DNA of 64,000 nucleotides from the NCBI GenBank assembly GCA_004431415.1, contig QPMI01000579.1:62001-126000 (forward strand). Direction: 5' to 3'. The translations under genes were made by a program, and so were the position numbers. This DNA is from Cyanophora paradoxa. Its lineage: Eukaryota > Glaucocystophyceae > Cyanophorales > Cyanophoraceae. Below, piece after piece: positions 22,306-32,100 of this stretch (position 1 is its first letter; the number at the start of each line of letters is the position of its first letter). The notes below the pieces were generated by a model. It had not been told where the DNA came from, searched no databases, and saw nothing but the letters and a program-made list of their open reading frames with translations.

Positions 22306-22422
22306 GCGGCCGCGGCGCCCCCGTCGATGTCGGGCGACGAACACAACGTCGAGGTCGGCGGCGACGACGACGAAGACGACGACGACGACGACGACCCTCC
22401 CGCCGGCGGCCCCACCCACTAG
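20440..22422 (+). CDS. ENT-domain (EMSY-like) nuclear protein with Cys-rich motif and acidic tail
   Basis: ENT domains occur in EMSY and in plant EMSY-like proteins that act with chromatin. Exon 1 (20440-20479, MARALTIPEQQRI) joins across a GT-AG intron to exon 2, where LEALSAVYRAFLQLFHDGAE and TVLTSLRRQLNV spliced to SWEDMQ fit the helical ENT pattern. Then comes a basic stretch (SGRKRPAPG, TKRSRMDS), likely nuclear localisation. A Cys-rich motif follows (NCPHTDMPERDYGLCEVCYE), made by removing intron 21090-21150. After that come a Lys/Gly-rich block, a helical segment (DPEIADLVNRVQS), DNIKRRLQEELAAL, and a tail with runs of Asp/Glu and a polyglutamine run near 22270-22302. One intron before VVIDNIK lacks GT/AG ends in the most natural model (21788-21846, AT-AC). 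The ENT call rests on pattern memory. Confidence 0.72.
21788..21846 (+). other. Candidate AT-AC intron in ENT gene
   Basis: This 59-nt intron starts ATACGCCTTC after ...AELK and ends GCGCAC before GTGGTCATCGAC (VVID). There is no AG near the 3' side. A CTAAC word about 18 nt before the end could be a branch site. A GC-AG alternative (21815-21867) is possible. Confidence 0.4.
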
Positions 22423-22764
22423 CTTCCCCCTTCCCATCCAATCCTCTCCCCCCAAACCCCCCCTCCCCCCCCTCCAGGCCTCCATCCTCTGCTCGTTATA
22501 CCCTCCAAGCCACTCCTCTCTGCGCCCCTCCTTCCCCCGCTTCCTGCGCCCCAACAGCCCTCTTTCTCCTCATCTGCACTTTGTATCCCCTTCGTCAACC
22601 GAATTCTATTCGCGTTCATTCCGATTGGCTTGAGCGTGTCTTGTGAGCGGATCACGTCGCGATCACTTTCCACACACGTGCACACTCGTGGAGTAACGCA
22701 CTGGCTCCGGGCCGGGTCTTTGGTCGACATACAACTTCAGAGATCAATTTACGTACATGTACAG
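22423..22764. other. Convergent 3' flanks
   Basis: Pyrimidine-rich after the stop of the ENT gene (long CCCTCC-type runs to about 22620), then mixed sequence. I see only the 3' untranslated regions of two convergent genes. Confidence 0.5.
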
Positions 22765-24658
22765 CTATCGGTAGAGCCGGCGGAGGGCGGGGCATGCGTG
22801 CAGCCGGACGCCTATCGAGAAGGCGTTGCCCGGGAGGGGGCGCGCCCACTCCACGTCCACGCGCGTCTTGGGGGCGGCGGCGGCCGCCCTGTCCGCCGGA
22901 GCGGAACGGCAGCGGAAGGAAACGACGTGGCCCCTCTCGTACCGCTGCAGGAACCTGCGCGGCGGTCGCTCCTCGATCACTGAGTCAGGCAGAAGAGGCG
23001 GGTCTCGCGTGCGCGAACCGCATCTCTCCGGGAGGAGCCTTGGGGGTGCGCGGGGGCACCTGCGCAGTGCGAGCGCCCTCGGCTCGCGCGGGCGCCGGAG
23101 GGGAAAGGCACACGCGCGCGCCTCAGAGAAGGAGCGGACGCTGTCGCCCCCGCCGCCGGGCCCGAGGACGCCCATCCCCAGCGCGAATTCCGGCGCCTCC
23201 GTCCCGTTGATCCTGTTGCAGTTTAGCGGAGGCTCGAACCGGGCCTTGGACTTGGCCGGGCGAAGGGTCGGGGGCGGGCGCGAGGGCGGGGGGACGGGAG
23301 GGCCTGGGGGGCACCGGAGCACGAAGCCGTAGAGGGCGGAAAATTCGTAGTAGGCGGGGCGGCCGTCGGACGCGTACGCCGTTCCCGCCGCGTCCACGTC
23401 GGCGATGATGCGCGGGGAGAGGGCTCGGAAGTCTCCGCGGGTGTACGGCTGCGGCGGGGGTACGCGTGAGGGCGGCGGGCGGCGAGGGGCCCGCCCCGGC
23501 GGCGCCCCTTCACACCTTCGCGTGAAAGGCGGCGCGCTTCGACAAGCCGCGGCCGGCCGTCGGGGCGCCCGCCATAAACGCCTGCGAAAGGAAACCTTTG
23601 AGCCGCGCCTGGCGAGGGAGGGGGAAGAGGGGCGCGCGCCCAGCTGAACCGCATCTCGCCCGCCCCGTGGTCGCGGACGCAGTGCCCCACCCGGATGTCC
23701 CCGCCGTGCAGGCCCCGCAGGTCGCGCACGCACGCGGGGATGCGGGGGTACAGCCGGTCCGCAGCCGCCCTCTGCGGTGCGGTGGGAGGCGGCGGGGCGG
23801 CGGCGGGCGGGGCGGGGCGGGTCGTGCACCGAGAGGAGGAAGCCGGCGCCGCCGTACGCGAAGACGCCGCCCTGAAAGAAGTACCCCATGTAGATGGGCG
23901 CCGAGCTGTCGAGGGAGGCCACCAGGCTGGCGTAAAGGGGCCGGGGGGCGTGAGGGGCGACGGGGCGCAGCCGCCCGAAGGCATCGGCCAGCGGCGCGCA
24001 AGGGGCGGCAGCGCGCACCGGGCAAGGCCGGTGGGCATCACGAATGTGTCGTCGTCCACGATCTGAGGGGCTCCCCCTCAGCAGCTCGCCCTGCCGCCCG
24101 CGCCCGCGCCGCGCCAGCGCGCGCGGCACCAGCAACCAGTCCCACGGGATTTCGCGCTCGGCCTCGTAGATCTTCCGGATGCCCCTAAACGCGTGTGAGC
24201 CGACCATGCTCAAACGGAAGAGCGCTGCAGCGAGCGCACGGCAACGGTTTGTAAACGCCGCCGCCAAAGCGGTCTCCCGGCTCGCGGCTGACGGACACGA
24301 CGGAATACTTTCGCAGGCCTTCGTCAACGTGGCCGTTCTCTAGATCTTCTGCGTCCAAAATCAAGTGAACGCGCGGGAGCTTCCTCATCTGCGCGGCTCC
24401 GTCAGCGCCGCGCGGAGTGCGCGAAGGGCGCAGAAGCTAAAGATAACGGACCCAAGTGTGAGCCGAGGCCTGCAGGGAGCTGGACCGGCTGTGCGTGATG
24501 ACGCCGACGACCAGGCGCCCGAGCGCCTGCTCGACCGCATCTACTCTCGCGCGCGAAGCTCGAGCGCTGCCATATCGCAGAAACGCAATGTAGGCGACGA
24601 CGGCGCACGCAGCCAGAGCCGCGCGGATGTGAACACGCCAGCTGGAGACCGCGGACAT
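22765..24658 (-). CDS. GT31-type Golgi glycosyltransferase (beta-1,3-galactosyltransferase/fringe-like)
   Basis: This is a type II membrane enzyme that adds a sugar in the Golgi. The start is ATG 24658. A short cytoplasmic head precedes one anchor (AALAACAVVAYIAFL) and then the family pattern: LVVGVITHSRSSSLQASAHTW, VHLILDAED, PGDRFGGGVYKPL, IRKIYEAEREIPWDWLL, the metal/UDP motif IVDDDTFVMPTGL, LVASLDSSAPIYMGYFF, GGVFAYGGAGFLLS, DRLYPRIPACVRD, GDIRVGHCVRDHG and a C-terminal INGTEAPEFALGM. Removing GT-AG introns restores each motif; the intron ending CCCCTCAG, for example, creates DWLLIVDDDT. The last exon (EERPPRRFLQRYERGH...) is in frame to TAG 22765, but its 5' junction is unclear. The start codon lies only 20 bp from that of queC on the other strand. 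Acceptor and donor sugars cannot be read from the sequence. Confidence 0.85.
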
Positions 24659-24678
24659 GGGTACTGCGCATTGAGAGC

Positions 24679-25950
24679 ATGCTGCGGGCCCTAGCGACTG
24701 GCGGCCGGGCCGCCAGGTCCCGCGCCGCGCTGCAATCGAGGGCTGCGTCAACAGCGGCCGGGCAGAAGCCCGCGGTGGTGCTGCTGAGCGGCGGGCTGGA
24801 CTCGGCGACCTGCGTGGCCATCGCGCAGGCGCGCCGCGCTCTCAGCGGTTGCTCTACGCTTCTGAGGCTCGCTGCAGGACATGGGCTTCCGCGTGCACGC
24901 CCTCAGCTTCGAGTACGGGCAGCGGCACAAGGTCGAGCTGGAGCGGTCGAAGCAGATCGCGCGGGCGCAGGGAGTCATCGAGCACAAGATCGCGCACATT
25001 GATCTGCGGACCTTCGGTACCGCTGCTCCGAGATCCGCTGCGCTCGTCCTGGCTTGACTGCAGCCCAGGTCGGTCGGCGCTCACGGACGACATCGACGTG
25101 CCCAAGGGACGCGACGAGTCAGAGCTCTCATCCTCGATCCCCATTACGTACGTGCCGGCGCGCAACACAATCTTCCTCTCGTACGCCCTCGCGTTTGCCG
25201 AGGTCCGCGCCCGCATCCACCACCCCGCGCTCCCGGCCGGCTCTCAGGCGCAACTGCAGGTCCGCGAGAGCTCGGACATCTTTATTGGCGCGAACAACGT
25301 CGACTACAGGTGCCGGAATCTCGTCTAAGCCCGCTTGCCCGACCTGCCGCTCTAGATCTGACCTCGACGACCGGCCGCGGCCGCCTCGCCCCGCAGCGGG
25401 TACCCGGACTGCAGGCCGGAGTACATCGCAGCTTTCGAGCGCATGGCGAACCTCGCGACGAAGGCGAGCGCACCCCTCGCCTGCCCGCGCGCCCTCCCTG
25501 CCCGCCGCTCACGCCGCCGGCGCGGCGCCCCGGCAGGCCGCCGTCGAGGTCCCTCGAGCCGCCCCGGCCCGAGACGGCGCCCCGGCCTGACGGCGCGCAG
25601 GGGACGGTGAAGCTGAGGATCCACACGCCGCTCATGGAGCTGCGCAAGGAGGACATCATCCGCCGCGGGCTGGCCCTCGGCGTGGACTACGGGTGAGCCC
25701 CAGCGCTAGCAGCCCCGGCCACCGGGGCGCGCTGCCCCGCCGACCCCCGCGCAGCATCACGAGCTCGTGCTACGACCCGGGGCCGGAGGGGCGGCCCTGC
25801 GGGGCCTGCGACTCGTGCCAGATCCGGGGGCAGGCCTTCGCGCGCCTCGGGATGCGGGACCCGGGTGCGAGCCCGGCGCGCCCGCGTCCGCGCGCGAGCA
25901 GGACTCTCACGCCCCCCGCAGCTGTGGAGAGGTTCGAGAAGGCTCGCTAG
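24679..25950 (+). CDS. queC: 7-cyano-7-deazaguanine (preQ0) synthase QueC, eukaryotic and intron-split
   Basis: QueC turns 7-carboxy-7-deazaguanine, ATP and ammonia into preQ0, the precursor of queuosine and other deazapurines. Motifs in order: Arg/Ala-rich head [18 protein letters not shown] (looks like an organelle transit peptide), PP-loop [87 protein letters not shown], and the zinc site SSCYDP...[12 protein letters not shown]. It ends [11 protein letters not shown] 25950. Introns 24829-24877 and 25464-25600 are GC-AG; the others are GT-AG. All catalytic parts are kept, so it is probably active. De novo preQ0 genes are bacterial and archaeal in general, while eukaryotes are known for queuine salvage, so transfer from bacteria is likely (inference). 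It ends 44 bp from the convergent gene. Confidence 0.93.
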
Positions 25951-25994
25951 GGTTGTGCACGCATGTGTTCGGTAGGGCGTTCGATTGAAAGAAG

Positions 25995-28900
25995 CTAGAG
26001 GGACCAGGCGGGGCGGTAGAGGGGCGGGGCGGGGCCCTCGGCGGGGGTGGAGGGGAGGCGCTCGACGAGCGAGCTGGCGGCGAGGAGGGCGCGGGCGTGG
26101 GCGTCGGAGCGGACGCCGGCGGCGCGGAGGGCGGCGACGGCGTCGCGGGCGGGGACGGGGGCGGCGGGGCCGAGGGAGCGGAGGGCGGCGAGCACGGCCC
26201 GGTCCTCGTCGGAGAGGAGGCGGGCGGGGTCGGGCAGGCGCCGGCGGCCGCGCCAGCGGAGCAGCGCGCCCTCGACGAGGAAGTCGGGGTGCGCGGCGAA
26301 GAAGGCGGCGGCGGCCTCGGGCGGGGGCGGGCGGGCGACGGCGGCGCGGCGCCAGGCGGGGACGTGCTGCCCGACGCGGGCGACGGCGCGCAGGGCCGAC
26401 CCGTGCGCCGCCGCCAGCCGCACGGCGGGAGGCCCTCGGCCCGCGCCACGGAGAGGAGCGCGAGGGCCGAGGCCGGCAGGAAGGAGGCGCGCCGGCCGGC
26501 GGCCGAGGGCGGCGGGAGGGCGGGGCGTGGAGCAGGGCGGGCCGTGGGGCGGGCCGAGGTCGGCGGGGCGGGCCCAGGGGAGCCACTCGGGGAGAGGGGC
26601 CCCGCGCCGGGCCGGGCGAGGGCCTCCATCGTCTCCCGCACGCGCTCGGCGTCCTCCCCGCGGCCCCCGCCTCGCCGCCGGCCTCGAGGGCCATCTGGAG
26701 GGCCACGGTGGGCGCCCAGGCCGCCCCCACGCTGCGCAGCTGGTCCGAGGCGGCGCGCAGGACGCGCGCCTCCCACTCCACCCGCCCCGCCAGCGTCACG
26801 AAGCGCCCGTCCGCCGCACCGCCCCCGACGCCCCCGCCGCCCCCGCCGGGCTCCTCCCCGAATCCCGAGGGCGAGGACGGGGGCGGGGCGGAAGGCGGCT
26901 GGGGCCGCCCGGCGCGCCCCGCGTCGCGGAGCAGCATGCCGTAGGAGCGGACGGCAGCGATGACGAAGGGGTCGGGGCGGGGCCGGCCGCGCAGTGGCGG
27001 GCGACGCGGGCGAGGGCCGCCGGGTCGTACCGCGGGGCCCCGGGCGTCCCGAGGAGCGCCGCCGCCGCCGCCGCGGGGAGGGGCGCCGCCTCCAGCAGCC
27101 GCCCCACGGCCGCCTCCAGCGCCGGCACGTACAGCTGCGCGCGGCCGTCGGCCCAGGCTCGAGGGGAGGGAGGCGCGGGCGTGTACCCGGTCGCCGGAGG
27201 GGAGGTTCTGGGCGAGGGCGGCCTGCAGCTGCCGCACCCGCTCCCTGCGCCGCACCGTCCGTAAGCCAGACAGCCGGCCTGGCGGGACGGGGCGGGGCGG
27301 GGGGCACCGGGTGAGGCCGAGGCCGGCGGCGGCGGCCTCGAGGGAGGCCTCGCGGGGGTGGCCGTCCCAGCCGAGGCGGCGCATCATGGCGGAGACGAGG
27401 GCCGGCGAGGCCGGCGTCGCCCCCTCCCAGAAGACCCCGATCAGCGCCCGCAGCGCCCCCTCCAGCGGCCCCGGCGCCCCGCCCTCCGGCCCCACCCCCT
27501 CCCGAAGCATCTCTGCCGCGGCGTCGGCGCGGGAGAGCGGGGGGAGGAGGGCGGTGGGGGTACCGGGCTCGAAGGCGTCGCAGGCGGTGATCTCTACCCC
27601 CTCCCACTCGGGCCCCGGCCCGCCGCCGGCCCCGCGGCCCCCGGCCGCCTCGTCCTGGAAGGCGGCGTCGGCTACGGAAGCGGCAGGAACGTCCCCCGGG
27701 AGGCTCGAACCTCGAACTCCTGGATGCGGTGGAGGAGGGCGTGGAGGAAGCGGAGGGCCTTGGAGGCGGCGGGGCCGGCGGCCTCCCCCGGGGCCGCCTC
27801 GGGCACCGTCGCGTCCATCAGCTCTCCCGCCCGCTTCCTGCCCCGAGGATGAACGGGGCGAGAGGCCGCGAAAAGCGGCGCGGGGCGGCGGGGCGCGCCG
27901 AACGTAGGGGCGGGCGGGGAGGGCGACGGCGGGGAGGCAGTGCGAGAGGACGGCGTCGAGCGCCGCGTGGAGCGAGGGGCCGTCCAGCATCGCCTCCAGC
28001 GGCTGCGCGGCCGGCGTCTCGAGCGAGCGCGCCGCGCGGGGAACGCAGGCGGAGCCGCGGCGCGCCTTCAGAGTGACGCGCGTCGCCTCGGGGACCGCCC
28101 GCAGCGCCTCGAAGCACTCGGCGCCGAGCGCCGTCCGCAGCGCCAGCCGCGCTACGTTCGCCGCCTCCGCGCGCCGCGCCGCCCGCGGCGAGGCCGAGAT
28201 CCCGAGACGCTCTGCGGGCGCAGGCCGGTCGGGCGCGCCAGAGGGGCGCGGGCGGGTGCGCTCACGGAGGGACAGCGCGACGAGCTTCCGAGAGACGACG
28301 GTGTACCTGCGGCCGCGGGGCGTGGGCGTGGGACGGCGCGACGCTACGGGGCGGCGCTCACGCTGGGGTGTCCCGCTCGACGTAGGCGACGAACGCGAGG
28401 CCCTCCTCGACGCGGCAGCGCACGATGAGGCCCTGCATGCGCATTAATGCGCGGAGAAGTGGGCGCATGGACGCCGCGCACTCTGCTCGCAGCCTCGCTG
28501 AAATCATGGAGCTCGAGCTCGTCTTCCGCAGCCTCCGCTGCATCGTCTTCTTCGACGTCTTGCTGTCGCTTCTGCCGCGCGCTCGGCGCCACGGACTGCG
28601 CCTGTGCGGACGGCGCCGCCGAATATCTAGGGCTAGAGGTCCACGAGCGGAGGCCAGAAGGGGCCGGACGCCATGCACTGCATGCGGCAGGGTCCAGACG
28701 CCTGCGGCTGCTGCGCCCGGTGCGCCGGCGAGGGGGGCTACCGGCGATGCGCCGCTCCGCCGGGACGAGCGTTAAGCCGAGCGCCGGGGGCGTTGAACAG
28801 GGTGCTCCAAGAGCCGCCCACGCCGCCGCGAACATCAGAGTCGATCCAGGGCGCCGCGGCTTGCGGTTTAGTTGTGTACCCCAGTGAGTTGTTTTCCAAC

Positions 28901-29115
28901 GATGCCAGCGCGAGGGCGGCCGCCCTCGCCGAGCCGCGTGCACGTTGTGGTCGTGGTGCGCAGGGGTCATCCAGGCCGGCCCTATCCCCCTCCTGATTTC
29001 CGTCCCAGCCCGCGAGCAGAGCGTCGGCGGACCCGATGAATACGACGAGGGACTCGTTAGTGCGTCTTCTAGCATTTCCGAGCCGAATCCGAGGTTTCTC
29101 GCGCTCGCTGCTCAT
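25995..29115 (-). CDS. Large unknown multi-exon protein
   Basis: Not recognised. Likely coding pieces from the 5' end: SSEREKPRIRLGNARRR and ESLVVFIGSADALLAGWDG (ATG 29115), LGYTTKPQAAAPWIDSDV with GGSWSTLFNAPGARL, and an acidic stretch (KRQQDVEEDDAAEAAEDELE). A GT-AG intron ending TGCATGCAG then joins to GLIVRCRVEEGLAFVAYVE, followed by YTVVSRKLVALSL, a helical exon (AANVARLALRTALGAECFEA), ALDAVLSHCLPAVALP, EITACDAFEPGTPTALL, ALRALIGVFWEGATPASPA, DPFVIAAVRSYGMLLRDAG, and a C-terminal helical exon (FFAAHPDFLVEGALLRW) ending at 25995. The middle is Ala/Pro/Arg-rich and its exon borders are uncertain. The first exon overlaps or abuts the start of the coiled-coil gene on the other strand. No domain family is assigned. 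Confidence 0.5.
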
Positions 29116-32100
29116 GTGGCATCACGTGCAGCCCGAACCAAGCGTGGACGTGTCGATCCTCGCAGCGAACCTCTCCTCTGAGGACGAGGGTGCGAGCGCT
29201 GTGGACCCTCTTTCCTAACGTTCCGTAGCTAAGCGAGAGATTGAACGGCTGGCGCCGGGCGCAGATCCTTTCAGCGACGGCGAGCCGATGACAGTGCTGT
29301 CGGAGCGGCCCGAGCCGGAGCCCGTCGCGGCCTATGATCAGACGGGGGTGAACTTCTACGCGCAGACAATGTCCTCGCTGCGGGATGAGCGCTCCAGGGT
29401 GCGCCCCGCCTCCCCTGGGGGCCGCCGCGGCCTGCGCCGACGCCTGCCCACCCGCCGCAGGCTAAGCATCTGGAGGCGCATTGCCAGGCGCTGGAGGGAC
29501 GCGTCGCTGCTTTGAACCACGACCTGCAGGCCCGCGACTCGCTCGTCAACGATCTGCGGGAGAAGGTGCGGCGCGCGCGGCCCGCGAAGCGAAGCGCCGC
29601 GCCGATCGCAGGGCGGGGCGGGGGCGCGCAGATCCGGCGGATGGAGGCGGAGATCGGGGAGGAGCGGCAGCAGGTGGAGCGGGCGTACGACAACATGAAG
29701 GAGGTCGTGGAGCAGTGCGAGGCGCAGGAGGGCAAGCGCGAGGAGGAGGTCCGCGCCCTCCGCGCCGAGTTCGAGGAGGCCCTCCGCCGCCTCGAGGTCG
29801 AGAACGCCCGCTTCGTCGAGCAGCTCGACTCCGCCCGCGCCGAGATCGCCGCCAAGGAGGTCGGGCACCGCCCCTCGGGGCAGGGGTCGGGGCGGCCGCC
29901 TGAGGGGCCCTGGGCGCAGCGGGAGGGGGCGGAGCTGGTGCGGCGGGCGGAGGAGGCGCGGGCGCGGGGCGAGGCGGAGGCGCGGCGGCTGGAGGGGCGG
30001 GTGGCGGAGCTGGAGGAGGAGGACTCCGCGCGGAAGGCGGCGGCGCTGGAGGGCGAGGTGGCGACCCTGCAGGGGCGCCTCGAGCGGGCCCGCGCCGAGG
30101 CCGGCGAGCTCGCCGCCCGGCTGCGGGCCGCCGAGGAGGAGCGCGAGGCCGCGCGGCGGGAGGCGGCGGCCCGGGGCCAGGAGGCGGACGAGGCCGACGC
30201 CTCCGTCCGCGCGCTCCGCCGGCAGCTCGCCGACCGCGACAAAGAGGCCGCCGACATGCAGGCCGTCCGCCCGCCCGCCCCGCCCCGCCCCGGCCCGGCC
30301 CCCTGCAGAGAGGCCGACGCGGGGCGGGCAGCGGGTGGTGCGGGCCGGGGAGGAGCGCGAGGCGGCCGAACAGCAGTACTTCGACGAGCGGCGCGCCCAC
30401 GCCGAGACGCAGGTCCGACCCGCCCCGCGCCCCGCCGCGGAGGCCGGATCCGGCGCGACCCTCGCGCAGGTGGAGGCGGCGCGGGTGGCGAGGGAGGCGG
30501 CGGCGCGGGCGAGGAGCTGGCGGCGGCCGAGGCGGCGCTGCGGGCGGCGCGGGCCGAGGCGGAGTCGCACGCGGCGCGGGCGGCGGGCCTCGCCGCGCAG
30601 CTCCGCGCCGCCGAGGAGGCCGCCGACGTGCGCCCGCCCCGCGCGGGCCGCCCCCGCCTCGCGCGTGCTCCGGGCTGACGCGGGCCAGCGGCTGAGGGCG
30701 AGCTGGAGCGGGAGCACGGGGCGGCGGCGGAGGCGCTGCGGGGGCGGCTGCGGGGGCGGAGGAGGCGCGGGACGAGGCGGAGGCGGCGCGGCGGGCGGCG
30801 GAGCGGGAGGCGGCGGAGCTGCGGGCCTCGGGAGGGCGCGGCGCGCGCCGACGAGCTGCGGAGGGCGCTCGCCGAGGCGGAGGTGGCCCTCGCGCGGGCG
30901 CGCGCCGAGCGGGAGGGGCCGAGGCGCGGGGCGGGACCTGGAGGCGGCCCGCGAGGAGCTCGCCCGCCTGCGCGAGGAGGGCGCCGCCGTCGCCGCCGAG
31001 CTCGCCCGCGCCCGCGAGGAGGCCGCCCGCGCCGAGGAGTCCCTGGGCGGCCGCGAGGCGGCCGCGCTCGAGGCGGCCGAGCGGGCGGCGCGGCGGGCGG
31101 CGGCGGCGGAGGAGGCGGAGGCGGCGCTGACGGGGCAGCTGCGGGAGGCGAGGAACGAGGCGGCGCGGCTCGAGGTGCGGCTCACGCGCGCCGAGGAGGC
31201 GGCGGCGGCGCAGCGGCAGCGGGCCGACCAGGCGGCGGCCGACCTGGAGCGGGCGCGGGCGGAGGCGAAGCGGGAGGCGGAGCAGCTGCGGGCGGCGCAG
31301 CAGGCGGCCGAGCGGCGGGCGCGCGAGACGCGGGAGGCGCTGGAGGCGCTCGAGGGCGACGCCCGGCCCGACGCCGCCGCCCTCCAGCGCGCCGCCGAGC
31401 CGCACCGGGCCGAGGCGGAGCGGCTGCGGGCCGAGCTGGCGGCGGGGCGGGCGGAGCGGGCGGAGCGGGTGGCGGGGCTGGAGGAGCGGTGCAAGCGGCT
31501 CGCGGGGGAGCGCGACGGGGCCCAGCGCGACGCCGACCGCCTCCGCACCGACGCCGAGTCCCTCCGGTGCCCTCCCGCCGGCGCGCGCGGGAGGAGGCCC
31601 GGCGGGCGCTTGACGCGCGGGCGGGGCGGGGCGGGCAGGGTGCGGGTGCAGGGGCTGGAGGCGCGGCTGGAGGCGGCGCGGGCGGACGCGGCGGAGCGGG
31701 AGCGGCGGGTGGCGAGCCTCGAGGGCTCCTCGCCGAGGCCCGCCGCGGGGCCGCCGAGGCCGACGCCGCCCGCGCCGAGGCCGCCGAGCTGCGCGACGCG
31801 AACGCGGCCGCGGCGGCGGCGCTGCAGGCGGCTGACGCGCTGCGGGGCGGGCGGAGCGGGCGGAGGCGCTGGAGGCGGCGCTGGCGGAGGCGGACGCGCG
31901 GGAGGCGGAGCTGGGCGGGGAGCTGGCGCGGGCAGCGGCGCTCGCCGCCCGCCTCGCCGAGCTCGAGGCGGCCCTCTCCGCGGCCGAGGCCGAGCGCGAG
32001 GCGGCCGAGGGGCGGCGCGGGGCGGCGCTCCGCGTCGCGTGGCACGCGCTGCGGGCCGTCGCGCGGCTCCAGCGCGAGGCCGACGCGGCGGCGGCGGCGC

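Noticed and set aside
22173-22415. Minus-strand poly-Ser/poly-Cys ORF
   Set aside because: Shadow of the poly-Asp and polyglutamine tail of the ENT gene.
24679-25950. QueC region as bacterial contamination
   Set aside because: It has introns of the local type and eukaryotic neighbours within tens of bases on both sides.
28344-28507. ATG 28468 or 28507 as start of the minus-strand unknown gene
   Set aside because: A GT-AG intron (donor after EAASR, acceptor TGCATGCAG) removes that region and joins a strongly acidic upstream exon in phase.
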